A DNA stretch of 64,000 nucleotides from the NCBI GenBank assembly GCA_009377755.1, contig WHTM01000006.1, forward strand, positions 62,001 to 126,000, read 5' to 3'. The stretch is from Hyphomicrobiales bacterium (GTDB lineage: Bacteria; Pseudomonadota; Alphaproteobacteria; Rhizobiales; Xanthobacteraceae). The position numbers and the translations under genes were made by a program. This document shows positions 27,002 to 36,853 of the stretch, in pieces (positions within the stretch are counted from its first letter, which is position 1; every line of letters begins with the position of its first letter). Under the pieces are notes generated by a model, which was not told the origin of the DNA, did not search any database, and saw only the letters and a program-made list of their open reading frames with translations.

Positions 27002-27622
27002 AAACGCGTCAAAAGCTCTGTCCTTGATGGCGATGAGATCGTTGAGGGTCTCTTGGCTTACCGTGTAGTGGACGAGTTTCCCCTCGAAAGATGAAGCAAA
27101 TGTTCTGCCGTGAAAGTTCTCAGACATGCGATGAGAGCCGCCGGCCGCATGGATAGAGTTGAAATCTGAGGCTTGGCTGTTCTTATGTAACTCAGCGATG
27201 TGAGCAACGGCGTTGCGGACATCTTCGAAGTCCTTAAACTTGCTCTCGAACAACTTTGCTGCGGTTCGTAATTCAGTATGGTTCACCTTGGCGTTGATCG
27301 TCGGGACTTCATTCAAGCGACTCCGGATTCCAGCCAGGCACTTGGCAAAGTGCCAAATTGTCATGGCGCCATCTCTAGCGGCTACTCTTTCCCATCCCAT
27401 CATGTTGAAGAAGTCCGACATGTCATATTCAATATCCTTGAGTAATTCTTCTTTTCGACCACGCGAGTAATCAAATATCTGAAGCGCGCATTCGAACTTT
27501 TTGATGTAACCGTCTAATTCAAGGAGGGCTGATTCGAGATCAAATGCTGGGATTTTCTCAGCCTCTTGAATGTCTGATTTGTCGAGTTCAATAAAGTGCG
27601 GTATTGGCGAATTTTGGTTCAT
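26981..27622 (-). CDS. Hypothetical protein (213 aa), IS passenger
   Basis: A soluble, mostly helical 213-aa protein (LESALLELDGYIKKFECALQ; FKDFEDVRNAVAHIAELHKN) with no signal peptide, membrane segment or motif known to me. The segment VRNAVAHIAEL resembles the RN-x4-H pattern of HEPN-like proteins, but only loosely, so I do not assign it. Codon use and base composition are poorer in G+C than the chromosome, fitting cargo brought in by the element. It starts 14 bases from the divergent 51-aa gene. Confidence 0.6.
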   Translation of the reverse strand: MNQNSPIPHFIELDKSDIQEAEKIPAFDLESALLELDGYIKKFECALQIFDYSRGRKEELLKDIEYDMSDFFNMMGWERVAARDGAMTIWHFAKCLAGIRSRLNEVPTINAKVNHTELRTAAKLFESKFKDFEDVRNAVAHIAELHKNSQASDFNSIHAAGGSHRMSENFHGRTFASSFEGKLVHYTVSQETLNDLIAIKDRAFDAFSGATRT

Positions 27623-27636
27623 GAATGGGCCTCGAT

Positions 27637-27792
27637 ATGGGTAAGAACGATGAGCAATTTTCAGAGGCGACGACGCAGCGTCGATTCGAGGCGTTGGTCC
27701 GTTCGGCGCTGAAAACGCCCCCCAAGCCGCTCAAGAGCATGACTCCGAAGCGGTCCAAGGCGCAACGGAAGAAAAACCCCAAGAGGGGCTAG
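27637..27792 (+). CDS. Small basic protein (51 aa), IS passenger
   Basis: ATG at 27637 to TAG at 27792. The protein is highly basic at its C-terminus (KPLKSMTPKRSKAQRKKNPK) after an acidic start (MGKNDEQFSEATTQRRFEAL). Small proteins of this kind are common next to IS1595-type transposases in Bradyrhizobium relatives (from memory, not checked). Function unknown. Confidence 0.5.
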   Translation: MGKNDEQFSEATTQRRFEALVRSALKTPPKPLKSMTPKRSKAQRKKNPKRG

Positions 27793-27843
27793 GTGCGACG
27801 CTTCTGTCGCCATCGCAAAAACCCCTGAACCGCCAGCCTAAAA

Positions 27844-28817
27844 TCAGGCTCGGTCAGCTTGTTGATACGTGAGCCGCTTGCCTTCGATGCCCTTGATCGC
27901 AAGCTTGGTGCGATCAATGTCGCTGTAGCCGAGCGCGACGCGGTGATTGTAGCGGAAGTCGTATTCGGCCAAGTAGCGGTGCAAATGTTTCTCGCCGCAA
28001 TGCTGGTAAATGCCGCGCATGCCGCGCTTGAAGATCGAGAAATAGCCTTCGACCGAATTTGTGTGGATGGCGCGCCCATCTTCGTAACGGGCGTATTCGC
28101 GCGCGGTGTGCGTCACCGTCTCATGGGCCTCAAACTCCTTGCCGACGCGGATATAGAGGCGGCTTTCGTCGGTATGCAGCCGCGTCTCGCGGTCGATGTT
28201 CTCGCGAACGATCTTGGTGACCGTCTCGCCATCGGCGGAAGCAGGATGGAATGAGCGAACACGACCACCACGCTCGACCAGTGACACGATGGCGCGCTTG
28301 CCTGCGGGGCCACGCTTTGCCATTGGCTTCGGCGGAAAGACGTTCTTGCGCTGGCTATGCGGAATTGCCTCAGGCGGGGCTTCCTCTTCGTTGCCGAAGT
28401 AGGTTTCATCCGCTCAACGACGCCACCACCGCCACCCATTGGGCTGGCAACGTCATCGCGCATCGCCTCGCGAATGCGGTGAGCCATGAACCAAGCGGAC
28501 TTGTAATCGACCTGCAAGGAGCGGTGAAGCTGGTGCGCGCTGACGCCCTTCTTGCTGGACGACATGAGGTAGAAGGCCATCAGCCACTTGTTCAGGGCGA
28601 TCTTGGACCGCTCCATGACGGTGCCGGTGGTGACGGTAAAATCCTTACGGCAGGCAGGCTCGCCGCAGCGGTACCAGCCGGGCTTCTTGAGCTTGTAGGC
28701 GCGGCCAATGGTGCCGCAATGTGAGCAAACCGGGCCATCCGGCCAACGAGTCTGTTCCAGCCATTCACGGGCAAATTCGTGGTTCTGGAAATGCGGGGCG
28801 GTGAAGGCGTTGTTCAT
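27844..28817 (-). pseudogene. IS1595/ISXO2-like transposase, frameshifted
   Basis: From MNNAFTAPHFQNHEFAREWL the protein has the zinc ribbon CSHCGTIGRAYKLKK..YRC...C and the helical region SAHQLHRSLQVDYKSAWFMAHRIREAM. The frame shifts near 28411-28413: restoring one missing G turns VVERMK into VVEADETYFGN, the first catalytic motif of the DDE domain. The rest (HTNSVEGYFSIFKRGMRGIY, RYNHRVALGYSD) reads on in the second frame to 27844. The single-base loss at the first catalytic aspartate should abolish transposition unless programmed frameshifting occurs. Confidence 0.88.
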
Positions 28818-28948
28818 GGCTAGGTTCCTCAAATCGTGAGGCAACACTAGCACTTGGGTCTTGTGGGGTCAACTCCATAATTGGGACTATTTTCATACCA
28901 CCCCGCATCGGCGTATCGCCCCCTCGCGGGAGGCCTGCCATCGGAGAT

Positions 28949-28962
28949 TCCGATAATAGTAT
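28949..28962 (+). promoter_or_regulatory. Candidate GntR operator, hyuA upstream
   Basis: TCCGATAATAGTAT, 47 bases before hyuA. It resembles motifs before four other units of the 29-64 kb region (45600, 50316, 56077, 60976). Such AT-rich patches could also be -10 promoter elements, so the operator call is an inference. Confidence 0.35.
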
Positions 28963-29009
28963 TGACAAAGGCCTTTTGACTCTCGCCGCCGCGCTCCTAC
29001 CCTGGACCC

Positions 29010-31127
29010 ATGACGCAAGCGGCCCAGCAGCCTTCTCTTCGCATCGGCATCGACACCGGCGGCACCTTTACCGATATCGTTTCCGTCGATGGCCGCTCCG
29101 GCGCCATGCGGGTCACCAAGGTGGCCAGCACCCCCGCCAATCCGGCGATCGGCCTGGTGCGCGGGGTCGAGGCGATCTTGCGCGACGCCGGCGCCTCGCC
29201 CAGCGATCTTGCCGGGCTCGCGCATGGCACCACGGTCGCCACCAATGCGCTGCTGCAAGGCCAGATCACCTCGCTCGGCCTGATCGTCACCGAAGGCTTC
29301 CGTCATATCCTGGAGATCGCCCGGCAAGCGGTGCCGCAGGGCTACGGCAACTCCTATTTCTGGGTGAAGCCGGACCGAATCGTCTCGCTCAATCTTGTGC
29401 GCGAGGTCGGCGGCCGGATGAATGTCCGCGGCGACGAGCTGCGCCCGCTCGACGAAGCAAGCGTCCGCGCGGCGGCGCAATTCTATCGCGCAAAAAACGT
29501 GCGCGCGATCGGCGTCTGCCTGATCCACGCCTATGCCAACACCGCGCACGAACGCCGCGCCGACGAGATCATCCGCGAGGTCTATCCCGACGCCACCATC
29601 TCGCTCTCCTGCGAGGTTCTGCCCGAGTACCGCGAATACGAGCGCGCGGTCACGACCCTGGTCGATGCCTTCGTCAAGCCGCACATGGCGCGCTATCTCG
29701 CGCGCGTGCACGATGAGCTTAGTCCGACCTTGCGTGAAAGGCCGTTCCTGGTGATGCAGTCGTCGGGCGGCGTCGCCAGCGCCGAGCAAGTAGTGAAGAA
29801 GCCGATCACCACCGCCCTCTCCGGCCCCGCCGCCGGTGCCCTCGGCTCAGCGGTGATCGCCGAGACCGCCGGCTTCAAGAACGTGGTGACGCTCGATGCC
29901 GGCGGCACCTCTACCGACCTCTGCCTGATCGAAGGCGGGCAGCCGCGCATCACCAACGGCGGCTCGGTCGGCCCGTTCCCGGTGCGCATTCCGATGATCG
30001 ACATCGCCACCATCGGCACTGGCGGCGGCTCGATCGCCTGGATGACCCGCGAGGGTCACCTCAAGGTCGGCCCGCGCAGCGCCGGCGCCGAGCCGGGGCC
30101 TATGTGCTACCCGAACGGCGGAACTGAGCCAACCATCACCGACGCCAATCTCGTGCTCGGACGCATTCCGCCGGCGCTGATCGGCGGCGGCATTGCGTTG
30201 GATGGGGAACGCTCACGCGCGGGCATTGCCGCGCTGGCGAAGCGCCTTGCGGGCAACATGAACGCCGAGCAGCTCGCGCACGGGATCATCGAGATCGCCA
30301 ACTGGAACCAGGCCAACGCCATCCGGCAGATGACCATTCAGCGCGGCATCGACCCGCGCGGCTTCGCGCTGCTGTCGTTCGGCGGCGCCGGACCCGCCCA
30401 GTCGCCGGCGGTGATGGACCTGCTCGGCATGCAGGCCTGCATCGTTCCGCCCAATCCTGGAAATCTCTCGGCATTCGGGCTGCTGGCGGTCGACTGGCGC
30501 ACCGACCAGATCATCACGCGCGTGATGCGCGAGGACGCGATCGACCTTGCGTCCGTCGCCTCGCTCTACGCCAACCTCGAAGCCGAGGCCACCGAGGCGC
30601 TGCGCCGCGACGGCATCGCCGCGGACCGCATCCGCCTGGTCCGCGAGGCCGACGTACGCTACGCCGGGCAATCGATGGAGGTGCGGGTGCAGGCGCCATC
30701 GGGGCCGGTTGATGGAACCTTCCTGCGCGGCCTGATCGACGCCTTCCACGCCGCGCACCTGAAGACGTTCGGCTACAATTACGCCGGTCAGCAGAGGATC
30801 GAGCTGGTGAACCTTTGCGTCTCCGGCTTCGGACTGATCGAACGGCCACGGATTCCGCGGCTCGCTTCGCGCGATGCCGCGACCCCGGCGCGCAAGGCGG
30901 TGCGGCCGGTGTTCTTCGGCGACGGCTTCATCGAGACGCCGATCTACGACCGCGCCTCGCTGCCGCCCGGGCATCGTCTCCCTGGCCCCGCCGTGGTCGA
31001 GGAATTCGGCTCCACCACCGTCGTTTTTCCCGGACAGGCGCTGACGGTCGACCCGCACGGTATTCTGATCATCCGCGCACCTTCTTCTCCCTCCCCCCTC
31101 GTGGGGGAGTGTCGGGGTGGGGGGTAG
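29010..31127 (+). CDS. hyuA: Hydantoinase/oxoprolinase family protein, subunit A
   Basis: A 705-aa ATP-dependent cyclic-amide hydrolase subunit. GIDTGGTFTDIVSVDG and LAHGTTVATNALLQG are the phosphate-binding loops of the ASKHA-type ATPase, and LDAGGTSTDLCLI and IGTGGGSIAW the second half. HyuA/HyuB pairs hydrolyse N-methylhydantoin, 5-oxoproline or related lactams at the cost of ATP. Its last 11 codons (APSSPSPLVGECRGGG end) are read from a CCCTCCCCC-type intergenic repeat, so the natural C-terminus was probably a little shorter. First gene of a long plus-strand run with hyuB, a barbiturase-like gene and an ABC importer. Confidence 0.9.
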   Translation: MTQAAQQPSLRIGIDTGGTFTDIVSVDGRSGAMRVTKVASTPANPAIGLVRGVEAILRDAGASPSDLAGLAHGTTVATNALLQGQITSLGLIVTEGFRHILEIARQAVPQGYGNSYFWVKPDRIVSLNLVREVGGRMNVRGDELRPLDEASVRAAAQFYRAKNVRAIGVCLIHAYANTAHERRADEIIREVYPDATISLSCEVLPEYREYERAVTTLVDAFVKPHMARYLARVHDELSPTLRERPFLVMQSSGGVASAEQVVKKPITTALSGPAAGALGSAVIAETAGFKNVVTLDAGGTSTDLCLIEGGQPRITNGGSVGPFPVRIPMIDIATIGTGGGSIAWMTREGHLKVGPRSAGAEPGPMCYPNGGTEPTITDANLVLGRIPPALIGGGIALDGERSRAGIAALAKRLAGNMNAEQLAHGIIEIANWNQANAIRQMTIQRGIDPRGFALLSFGGAGPAQSPAVMDLLGMQACIVPPNPGNLSAFGLLAVDWRTDQIITRVMREDAIDLASVASLYANLEAEATEALRRDGIAADRIRLVREADVRYAGQSMEVRVQAPSGPVDGTFLRGLIDAFHAAHLKTFGYNYAGQQRIELVNLCVSGFGLIERPRIPRLASRDAATPARKAVRPVFFGDGFIETPIYDRASLPPGHRLPGPAVVEEFGSTTVVFPGQALTVDPHGILIIRAPSSPSPLVGECRGGG

Positions 31128-31131
31128 GCGA

Positions 31132-32985
31132 ATGGAAGCGCAAACCCGCCTTGTTCAGCAACTCCCGGCAAAGGCGGCCGTCGAGGTCGATCCGATCGTG
31201 CTGCAGATCGTCGAGGGCACGCTGAATTCCATCGAAGCGGAGATCGAATACGCGATCGAGCGCACCGCGCGCTCGCCGATGATCCGCGAGGCGCACGACT
31301 ACCGCGTCGGCCTGTTCGACCGGCACTGCCGTAAGCTCACCGGGCGGTCCTATTCGGCGATGCCGAATGCCGTGGTGCGCGACTTTCCGCTCGATACCAT
31401 GCGGCCGGGCGACGTGTTCCTGATGAACGACACCTACCTGACCGAAGGCAGCATCGGCCACCTGCCGGACCTGTGCAGCACGGTCCCGGTGTTCCATGAG
31501 GGCCGGGTGGTCGCCCTGATCCAGGCGTTCGGCCATCACGACGACATCGGCGGGCGCGTGCCCGGCTCGATGCCCGGCACCGCGACCAGCGTGTTCGAGG
31601 AAGGGCTCGCGGTCCCGCCGATCAAGCTCTACAGCGAGGGTGTGCGCAACGACGCGGTCTTCACGATCATCAAGCGCAACACCCGCGTGCCGGAGATGCT
31701 CGCCGCCGACCTCGACAGCGAGGTGCAGGCCTGCGTGATGGGCGCGCGCCGCATGGCAGAGCTGTTCGAGCGGTTCGGCACCGAGACGGTCGAAGCCTGC
31801 TTCCAGGCGATCCTCGACAAATGCGCGACGATCTTTCGTCATGAGCTGCTACCGAAGATCGCAGATGGCGAATATGCCTGGGAGGATTATGTCGAGCACG
31901 ACGGCGTGAGCGCGCCGCGGCTGCACAAGCTCGCGCTGAAGATGACCAAGCGCGGCGACAAGATCACGCTCGACTTCACCGGCACCGACCCGCAGTCGCC
32001 GGGGCCGATCAACTGGCCGGCCGACTATGCCGGCGGTGCCTTCCTGATCAAATGGATCGCGCCGATCCTGCGCAACCTCGCCGACACGCCGGAGCGGGCC
32101 GCCGAGATTCACGTCAACGAAGGCGTCTGCGAGGTGTTCGACGTCGTGTTCCCGCCGAAGGGCACGCTGATCACGCCGGAATGGCCGGCTGCCACCAATG
32201 CCCGTTCGTTCGTGCTGCTGCGCTGCCTCGGCCTGCTCGCCGGCGTGGTGGCGCAGGCGGTCGATGGCCGCATGCCGGCCGACCAGGAGACGATCCGCTA
32301 CACCGGCTTCTTCGGCACCGACGCCGACGGCAACCCGTTCCTGTCGCGGGAGGTGATCGGCGGCGGCTCCGGCGGCCGCTATTACGCCGACGGCAACGAC
32401 GCCATCCATATCGTCCCCGACTCGCGCAATCAGCCGGCGGAGTTCACCGAAACGCGCTTTCCACTGCTGGTCGAGAAGCTCGCGCTGCGCGCCGATTCCG
32501 GTGGCGCCGGCAAGCGGCGCGGCGGCCTCGGCTACGAGAAGCACTATCGCGCCCTGGTCGATTGCCGCACGATTGTCACCGCCGATCGCGTACGGCTAGG
32601 CTGCTACGGTGTGAATGGGGGAAAGGCCGGGGAGCCGTTCTGCGTCACCGTCGACACCGAGGGCACCCCGCGCGCCCTCGGCGGTCTGGTCGACGGGGAG
32701 CCCGTGCTCGCGGGACAGGTGGTGCGGGTCTGCACCACCGGCGGCGGTGGCTGGGGTGATCCGCTTGACCGTGAGCCGGAACTGGTGCGCCAGGACATGG
32801 TCCACGGCAAGGTGTCGGAGCAGGCAGCGCGCGATGATTATGGCGTCGTCCTGCGGCGCGCCGGAAGCGACGTCGATGCGGCGGCGACGAATGCGCTCCG
32901 CGACAAAAAGCGCGCGGCACGAACCCAGCCGTTGCCGATGATCGACCGGGGCCCGGGTTATAACAGGTTACGTAATGGCGAGTGA
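31132..32985 (+). CDS. hyuB: Hydantoinase/oxoprolinase family protein, subunit B
   Basis: A 617-aa HyuB subunit ([89 protein letters not shown]). I start at the ATG at 32 bases into the frame because the earlier GTG lies in the repeat. It forms the active complex with HyuA for ATP-driven ring opening of a cyclic amide. Both subunits look intact. The specific ring is unknown, but the next gene opens a cyclic ureide or triazine ring. Confidence 0.9.
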   Translation: MEAQTRLVQQLPAKAAVEVDPIVLQIVEGTLNSIEAEIEYAIERTARSPMIREAHDYRVGLFDRHCRKLTGRSYSAMPNAVVRDFPLDTMRPGDVFLMNDTYLTEGSIGHLPDLCSTVPVFHEGRVVALIQAFGHHDDIGGRVPGSMPGTATSVFEEGLAVPPIKLYSEGVRNDAVFTIIKRNTRVPEMLAADLDSEVQACVMGARRMAELFERFGTETVEACFQAILDKCATIFRHELLPKIADGEYAWEDYVEHDGVSAPRLHKLALKMTKRGDKITLDFTGTDPQSPGPINWPADYAGGAFLIKWIAPILRNLADTPERAAEIHVNEGVCEVFDVVFPPKGTLITPEWPAATNARSFVLLRCLGLLAGVVAQAVDGRMPADQETIRYTGFFGTDADGNPFLSREVIGGGSGGRYYADGNDAIHIVPDSRNQPAEFTETRFPLLVEKLALRADSGGAGKRRGGLGYEKHYRALVDCRTIVTADRVRLGCYGVNGGKAGEPFCVTVDTEGTPRALGGLVDGEPVLAGQVVRVCTTGGGGWGDPLDREPELVRQDMVHGKVSEQAARDDYGVVLRRAGSDVDAAATNALRDKKRAARTQPLPMIDRGPGYNRLRNGE

Positions 32986-33059
32986 TGACGCTCTCACCGC
33001 TGTCATCCCGGCCAAGGCGCCGAAGGCGCCGCGAGCGGTGCACGTGGAGAAATCAGGGA

Positions 33060-34154
33060 ATGGCGATTGAAGTCGCAAAGGTCGAGCTGAAGACCGTACA
33101 GGACGCGTCCGGCCTTGAGGCCTGTGTCCGCGCCGGGCAGTTCACGGCCGACGAGGTCATCGCGGTCATCGGCAAGACCGAGGGCAACGGCGGCGTCAAC
33201 GACTTCACCCGCATCCTCGCCGATCACGCGTTTCGGCGGGCGCTGACAAAACTCGGCTCGCGCGGCGAAGAGGCGGTCGCGCAGATTCCGATGGTCTGGT
33301 CCGGCGGCTGCGACGGGGTGATCACGCCGCACGCGACCGTATTTGCCCGCAACGGCAAGACCGGCTCGGCCAACAAGCCGCGGCTCGCCATCGGCACGGC
33401 CATGAGTGCAGAGGTCAAGCCGGAGGACATCGGCCGGCCAGCGATGGTGGAGATCGTGGCGGACGCCGTGAAGGCGGCCATGAAGGATGCCGGCATCGAC
33501 GATCCAGACGACGTGCACTACGTGCAGACCAAGACGCCGCTGCTCACCATCGACTCGGTACTCGACGCGGAATCGCGCGGCCAGCACACGGCCTGCGAGG
33601 TTCACGACTCCATGGGCGTGTCGAACGGCACCACCGCGCTCGGCATCGCCGTCGCTCTGGGCGAGATCCAGATGCCGCGTGCCGAGGAGATCTGCCGCAA
33701 TCTCGACCTCTATTCCACGGTCGCCTCCTGTTCGTCCGGCGTCGAGCTCACGCAGGCGCAGATCGTCTTGCTCGGCAACAAGGCGGGCGCCGGCGGGCGC
33801 TACCGCATCGGCCACGCGGTGATGCGTGACGCGCTCGACATCGAAGGCATCTACAACGCGATTCGTCATGCCGGACTGGAGCTTCCCGATCGCCCCCGTG
33901 CGGAGGACCTCAAGGGGCGCGTGGTCAACTGCTTCATGAAATGCGAGGCCGACCGGCGCGGAACGCTGCGCGGACGGCGGCAGATCATGCTCGACGATTC
34001 CGACGTGCACCACCACCGCCATTCCAAGGCGGCGGTCGGCGGCGTCGCTGCGGCGGCGATCGGCGATCCCGCCGTGTTCGTCTCGGTCGACGCCATGCAT
34101 CAGGGCCCGCAGGGCGGCGGTCCGGTAATCGCCATCGTCGATGCAGGGGAGTGA
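33060..34154 (+). CDS. Ring-opening amidohydrolase (barbiturase/cyanuric acid hydrolase family)
   Basis: A 364-aa protein of the rare AtzD/TrzD/Bar family, whose three repeated domains each supply a Lys-Ser pair. I see K39 with S81 ([16 protein letters not shown]), K158 with S226 (QTKTPLL; CSSGVEL) and K294 with S342 ([23 protein letters not shown]), so the active site is complete. Known members hydrolyse cyanuric acid to carboxybiuret or barbiturate to ureidomalonate. Near an amidase and a molybdenum hydroxylase this fits either an oxidative pyrimidine route or an s-triazine route. Family call firm; substrate open. The start has GGAGA upstream. Confidence 0.93.
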   Translation: MAIEVAKVELKTVQDASGLEACVRAGQFTADEVIAVIGKTEGNGGVNDFTRILADHAFRRALTKLGSRGEEAVAQIPMVWSGGCDGVITPHATVFARNGKTGSANKPRLAIGTAMSAEVKPEDIGRPAMVEIVADAVKAAMKDAGIDDPDDVHYVQTKTPLLTIDSVLDAESRGQHTACEVHDSMGVSNGTTALGIAVALGEIQMPRAEEICRNLDLYSTVASCSSGVELTQAQIVLLGNKAGAGGRYRIGHAVMRDALDIEGIYNAIRHAGLELPDRPRAEDLKGRVVNCFMKCEADRRGTLRGRRQIMLDDSDVHHHRHSKAAVGGVAAAAIGDPAVFVSVDAMHQGPQGGGPVIAIVDAGE

Positions 34155-34257
34155 CGGGAGTCTGGCATCAAGTTTGCTTTGTGCCGGGCAAATGGCGACG
34201 CGGCACACTTGCCGCATCGGCGCTCGCGGCGGAAACGCTGTAACGAGGGAGAGTGTC

Positions 34258-35238
34258 ATGCAGTTTGTTTCAAGGACAATACGAGGCTTTGCGACCGTTT
34301 TCGTCAGCGCGGCGGCCCTGGCGGCCGTTCCGGCGGTTGCACAGGACAAGGTGAAGGTCGGCGTCTTCCCGGTCAGCTCTTCGCTGCCCTACTTCGTGGC
34401 GAGCGAGCGCGGCTATTTCAAGGAGCAGAACATCGACACGGAGATGGTGCGGCTGATCGGCGGCCCGCCGAACATCGCCGCGCTGATCACCGGCCAGATC
34501 GACGTATCGGCCGTGCTGGTCACGATCGAGGGCATGAACGCCAACGTCAAGAAGCCCGGCGTCGCCACCTACATCTCGATCAACGCCCAGAACAAGCAGT
34601 ACATCATGGAGCAGTTCGTGGTCCGGGCCGGCTCCAATGCCAAGACGCTCAAGGACCTCAAGGGCGCCAAGATCCTGTCGGCTCCGGGCCCGGCCAATCT
34701 GGTCGCCGCCCGCGCCGTCCTGGCCAAAGTCGGCCTGAAGGAAGGCGACTACACGCTCGATCAGCTCGACATGGGCCAGCACATGAACGCGCTCAAGGCG
34801 GGGACCTTCGATGCCGGCTATACGCTGGAGCCGAACGCCACTGCGATGATCAAGGCCGGGGTCGCGCGCCGCATCGAGGCTGGCGTGATCTCCTCCTATG
34901 TTCTCGGCGATCCCACGGCGCACGCCTTTGCGGCGGGCGGAGCCATGTCGGCTGACTTCATCGCCAAGCGGCCCGACGTCGCCAAGCGCTTCGCTGCCGC
35001 CTGGGCCAAGGCGATCGACCTGATCAACAACAACACGAATGAGGCGCGCAAGCATCTCCTCAAGAACACGTTCACGCCGCCCGAGGTGGTCGATGACGTG
35101 CCGATTCAGCGCTACTTCATGATCAGGGACCTGACGGCGAAAGATCGGCAGCAGTTCCAGCAGTTCATCGATTTCGCGGTGAGCACGAAGGTGGTTCCCG
35201 AGCCGATCGACGTGGGCAAGTACCTCAAGGCGTTCTGA
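34258..35238 (+). CDS. ABC transporter substrate-binding protein (NMT1/TauA type)
   Basis: A 326-aa secreted binding protein: signal peptide MQFVSRTIRGFATVFVSAAA..AVA, then VKVGVFPVSSSLPYFVASER and GYFKEQNIDTEMVRLIGGPP typical of the NMT1/THI5-like and nitrate/sulfonate receptors. The GAGGGAGAG site lies just before the ATG. It is the receptor of the importer encoded by the next two genes and, from its place after the barbiturase gene, probably binds the cyclic amide or pyrimidine-like substrate of this locus. Confidence 0.9.
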   Translation: MQFVSRTIRGFATVFVSAAALAAVPAVAQDKVKVGVFPVSSSLPYFVASERGYFKEQNIDTEMVRLIGGPPNIAALITGQIDVSAVLVTIEGMNANVKKPGVATYISINAQNKQYIMEQFVVRAGSNAKTLKDLKGAKILSAPGPANLVAARAVLAKVGLKEGDYTLDQLDMGQHMNALKAGTFDAGYTLEPNATAMIKAGVARRIEAGVISSYVLGDPTAHAFAAGGAMSADFIAKRPDVAKRFAAAWAKAIDLINNNTNEARKHLLKNTFTPPEVVDDVPIQRYFMIRDLTAKDRQQFQQFIDFAVSTKVVPEPIDVGKYLKAF

Positions 35239-35250
35239 CCGCGACGCGTG

Positions 35251-36084
35251 ATGGATCAGGGATCGGGCGTCTTGCGCAGCGTGACCAGCGGCCGGCCGGC
35301 GGGGTCGGCGGCCGCACTCCGATCCACACGCCCGCATGTCACCGTTCGCGGTCTCAGCAAGACCTTCGGCACGTCGAGGGTCTACGACAGGTTCGACCTC
35401 GACATTCCGCGCGGCGAGCTCATTTCCATCTTCGGTCCGAACGGCTGCGGCAAGAGCACGTTGATCAACCTGATCGCCGGCCTGATCCCAGTGGACGCCG
35501 GCGAGATCCTGTTCGACGGTCAGCCCCTGCGTGACATCAAGTTCGGCTATGTGTTCCAGAATTATCGCGAGGCCCTGTTTCCTTGGCTGCGTTCGATCGA
35601 GAATATCGAGTACCCGCTCAAACTGATGAAGCTCGGCAAGGCGGAACGGCGGGAGCGCACCGAGCGGCTGGTTGCGCATCTCGGCGTCAAGATCGACCTC
35701 AAGCGCTATCCTTACGAGTTGTCCGGCGGCCAGCAGCAGCTCGTGTCGATCATGCGCGCGCTGGTGGTCGATCCGGAAATCCTGTTCCTGGACGAGCCGT
35801 TCTCGGCGCTCGACTACGAGATGACACTGTTCATGCGCGACCAGTTGCAGCGCATCTTCGTCGAGACCGGAACGACGACGGTGCTGGTGTCGCACGACCT
35901 CGAAGAGGCGGTGTATCTCGCCGACCGCATCCTGCTTCTCTCGCGCGGGCCGGCGCGGATCGCCGACTTCGTGCCTTACGAGGCGGCGCGGCCGCGCAGC
36001 GATGCGACGCTGTCGGAGGCGGAGTTCGTGCGCGTGAAGGCACATTGCCTGGAAGTGTTCCAGCGCGAGGTGCGCAAGGGATGA
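35251..36084 (+). CDS. ABC transporter ATPase (nitrate/sulfonate/NMT1 class)
   Basis: A 277-aa ATPase with Walker A FGPNGCGKSTLI, signature LSGGQQQL, Walker B ILFLDEPFSALD and the switch histidine in VSHDLEEAV. A GTG three bases upstream is an alternative start. The stop overlaps the permease start (ATGA), indicating coupling. The first ~30 residues before the ABC domain (SGVLRSVTSGRPAGSAAALR) form an unusual flexible lead. Confidence 0.93.
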   Translation: MDQGSGVLRSVTSGRPAGSAAALRSTRPHVTVRGLSKTFGTSRVYDRFDLDIPRGELISIFGPNGCGKSTLINLIAGLIPVDAGEILFDGQPLRDIKFGYVFQNYREALFPWLRSIENIEYPLKLMKLGKAERRERTERLVAHLGVKIDLKRYPYELSGGQQQLVSIMRALVVDPEILFLDEPFSALDYEMTLFMRDQLQRIFVETGTTTVLVSHDLEEAVYLADRILLLSRGPARIADFVPYEAARPRSDATLSEAEFVRVKAHCLEVFQREVRKG

Positions 36085-36842
36085 CGCGCGTCAACGCTCA
36101 GGTCTACCTGCCCGTGGTCGGTGTCGCCGGCCTCCTCCTCCTTTGGTACGTGGCCGTCTGGGTGCAGATCGTCGATCCGGTCCTGCTGCCCTCGCCGACC
36201 GAAACGTTCCGCGCCATGTGGGACGGCATGTTTCAAGGCAAGCTGGGCTTCGACTTCCTCAGGACCGTCGAGCGCACCACGCTCGCCACCCTGATCGCGG
36301 CAGCGATCGCGATCCCCTTGGGCATCCTGCTGGGGTCGTCCGAGAAGCTCTACCGCTCGGTCGAGTTCGTGATCGACTTCTTCCGCTCGACGCCGGCCTC
36401 CGCCATGTTCCCCCTGTTCCTGGTGCTGTTCGGCGTTGGCGATGCGACCAAGATTTCCGTGGCGGCGTTCGGCGCGGCGCTGGTCATCGTGTTCAACGTG
36501 GCTTATGGCGTGATGAATGCCCGTAAGACCCGATTGCTGGCAGCAAAAGTGATGGGAGCATCACGAATCCGCGTGCTCACCGACGTGATGTTGCTGGAAT
36601 CGCTGCCGCAGACGTTCGTAGGGCTGCGTAACGGTGTGTCGCTGGCGCTGGTCATCGTGGTCGTCGCCGAAATGTTCATCGGCTCCACCGACGGATTGGG
36701 CCATCGCGTGTTCGAGTCGCAGCAGTTGTTTGCGATGCCGGACATGTATGCGGCGATCTTCGCCGCGGGCGCGCTCGGCTACGGATTCAATCTCTTGTTC
36801 CTGCTGGTCGAACGCCGCTTCGTGCATTGGTCCGGCAAGTAA
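36081..36842 (+). CDS. ABC transporter permease (nitrate/sulfonate/NMT1 class)
   Basis: A 253-aa inner-membrane protein with about six hydrophobic segments, beginning at residue 9 (YLPVVGVAGLLLLWYVAVWV). The conserved cytoplasmic EAA loop is AAKVMGASRIRVLTDVMLLE SLPQTFVG in two parts. It works with the preceding ATPase and binding protein. Confidence 0.92.
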   Translation: MTRVNAQVYLPVVGVAGLLLLWYVAVWVQIVDPVLLPSPTETFRAMWDGMFQGKLGFDFLRTVERTTLATLIAAAIAIPLGILLGSSEKLYRSVEFVIDFFRSTPASAMFPLFLVLFGVGDATKISVAAFGAALVIVFNVAYGVMNARKTRLLAAKVMGASRIRVLTDVMLLESLPQTFVGLRNGVSLALVIVVVAEMFIGSTDGLGHRVFESQQLFAMPDMYAAIFAAGALGYGFNLLFLLVERRFVHWSGK

Positions 36843-36853
36843 TTGGAAATGCG

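Larger units (their letters stand above)
26753..28886 (-). mobile_element. IS1595-like insertion element with passenger ORFs
   Basis: Terminal inverted repeats of 25 bp match at 23 positions: TCCTAATTATGGAGTTGACT... at 26753-26777 and its complement, ending at 28886. Inside are a frameshifted ISXO2-like transposase near the right end and three small genes near the left. No exact 8-bp target duplication was found; TATTTTC occurs next to both ends at slightly different offsets. G+C inside the passenger part is visibly lower than in the flanking DNA, consistent with import. Confidence 0.8.

Noticed and set aside
26981-27622. HEPN toxin with a paired antitoxin
   Set aside because: Only a loose RN-x4-H match (RNAVAH) in a helical protein. 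Not enough to claim a toxin-antitoxin system.
34270-36045. 591-codon minus-strand open frame
   Set aside because: Complement of the ABC receptor and ATPase genes, both of which have intact motifs on the plus strand.
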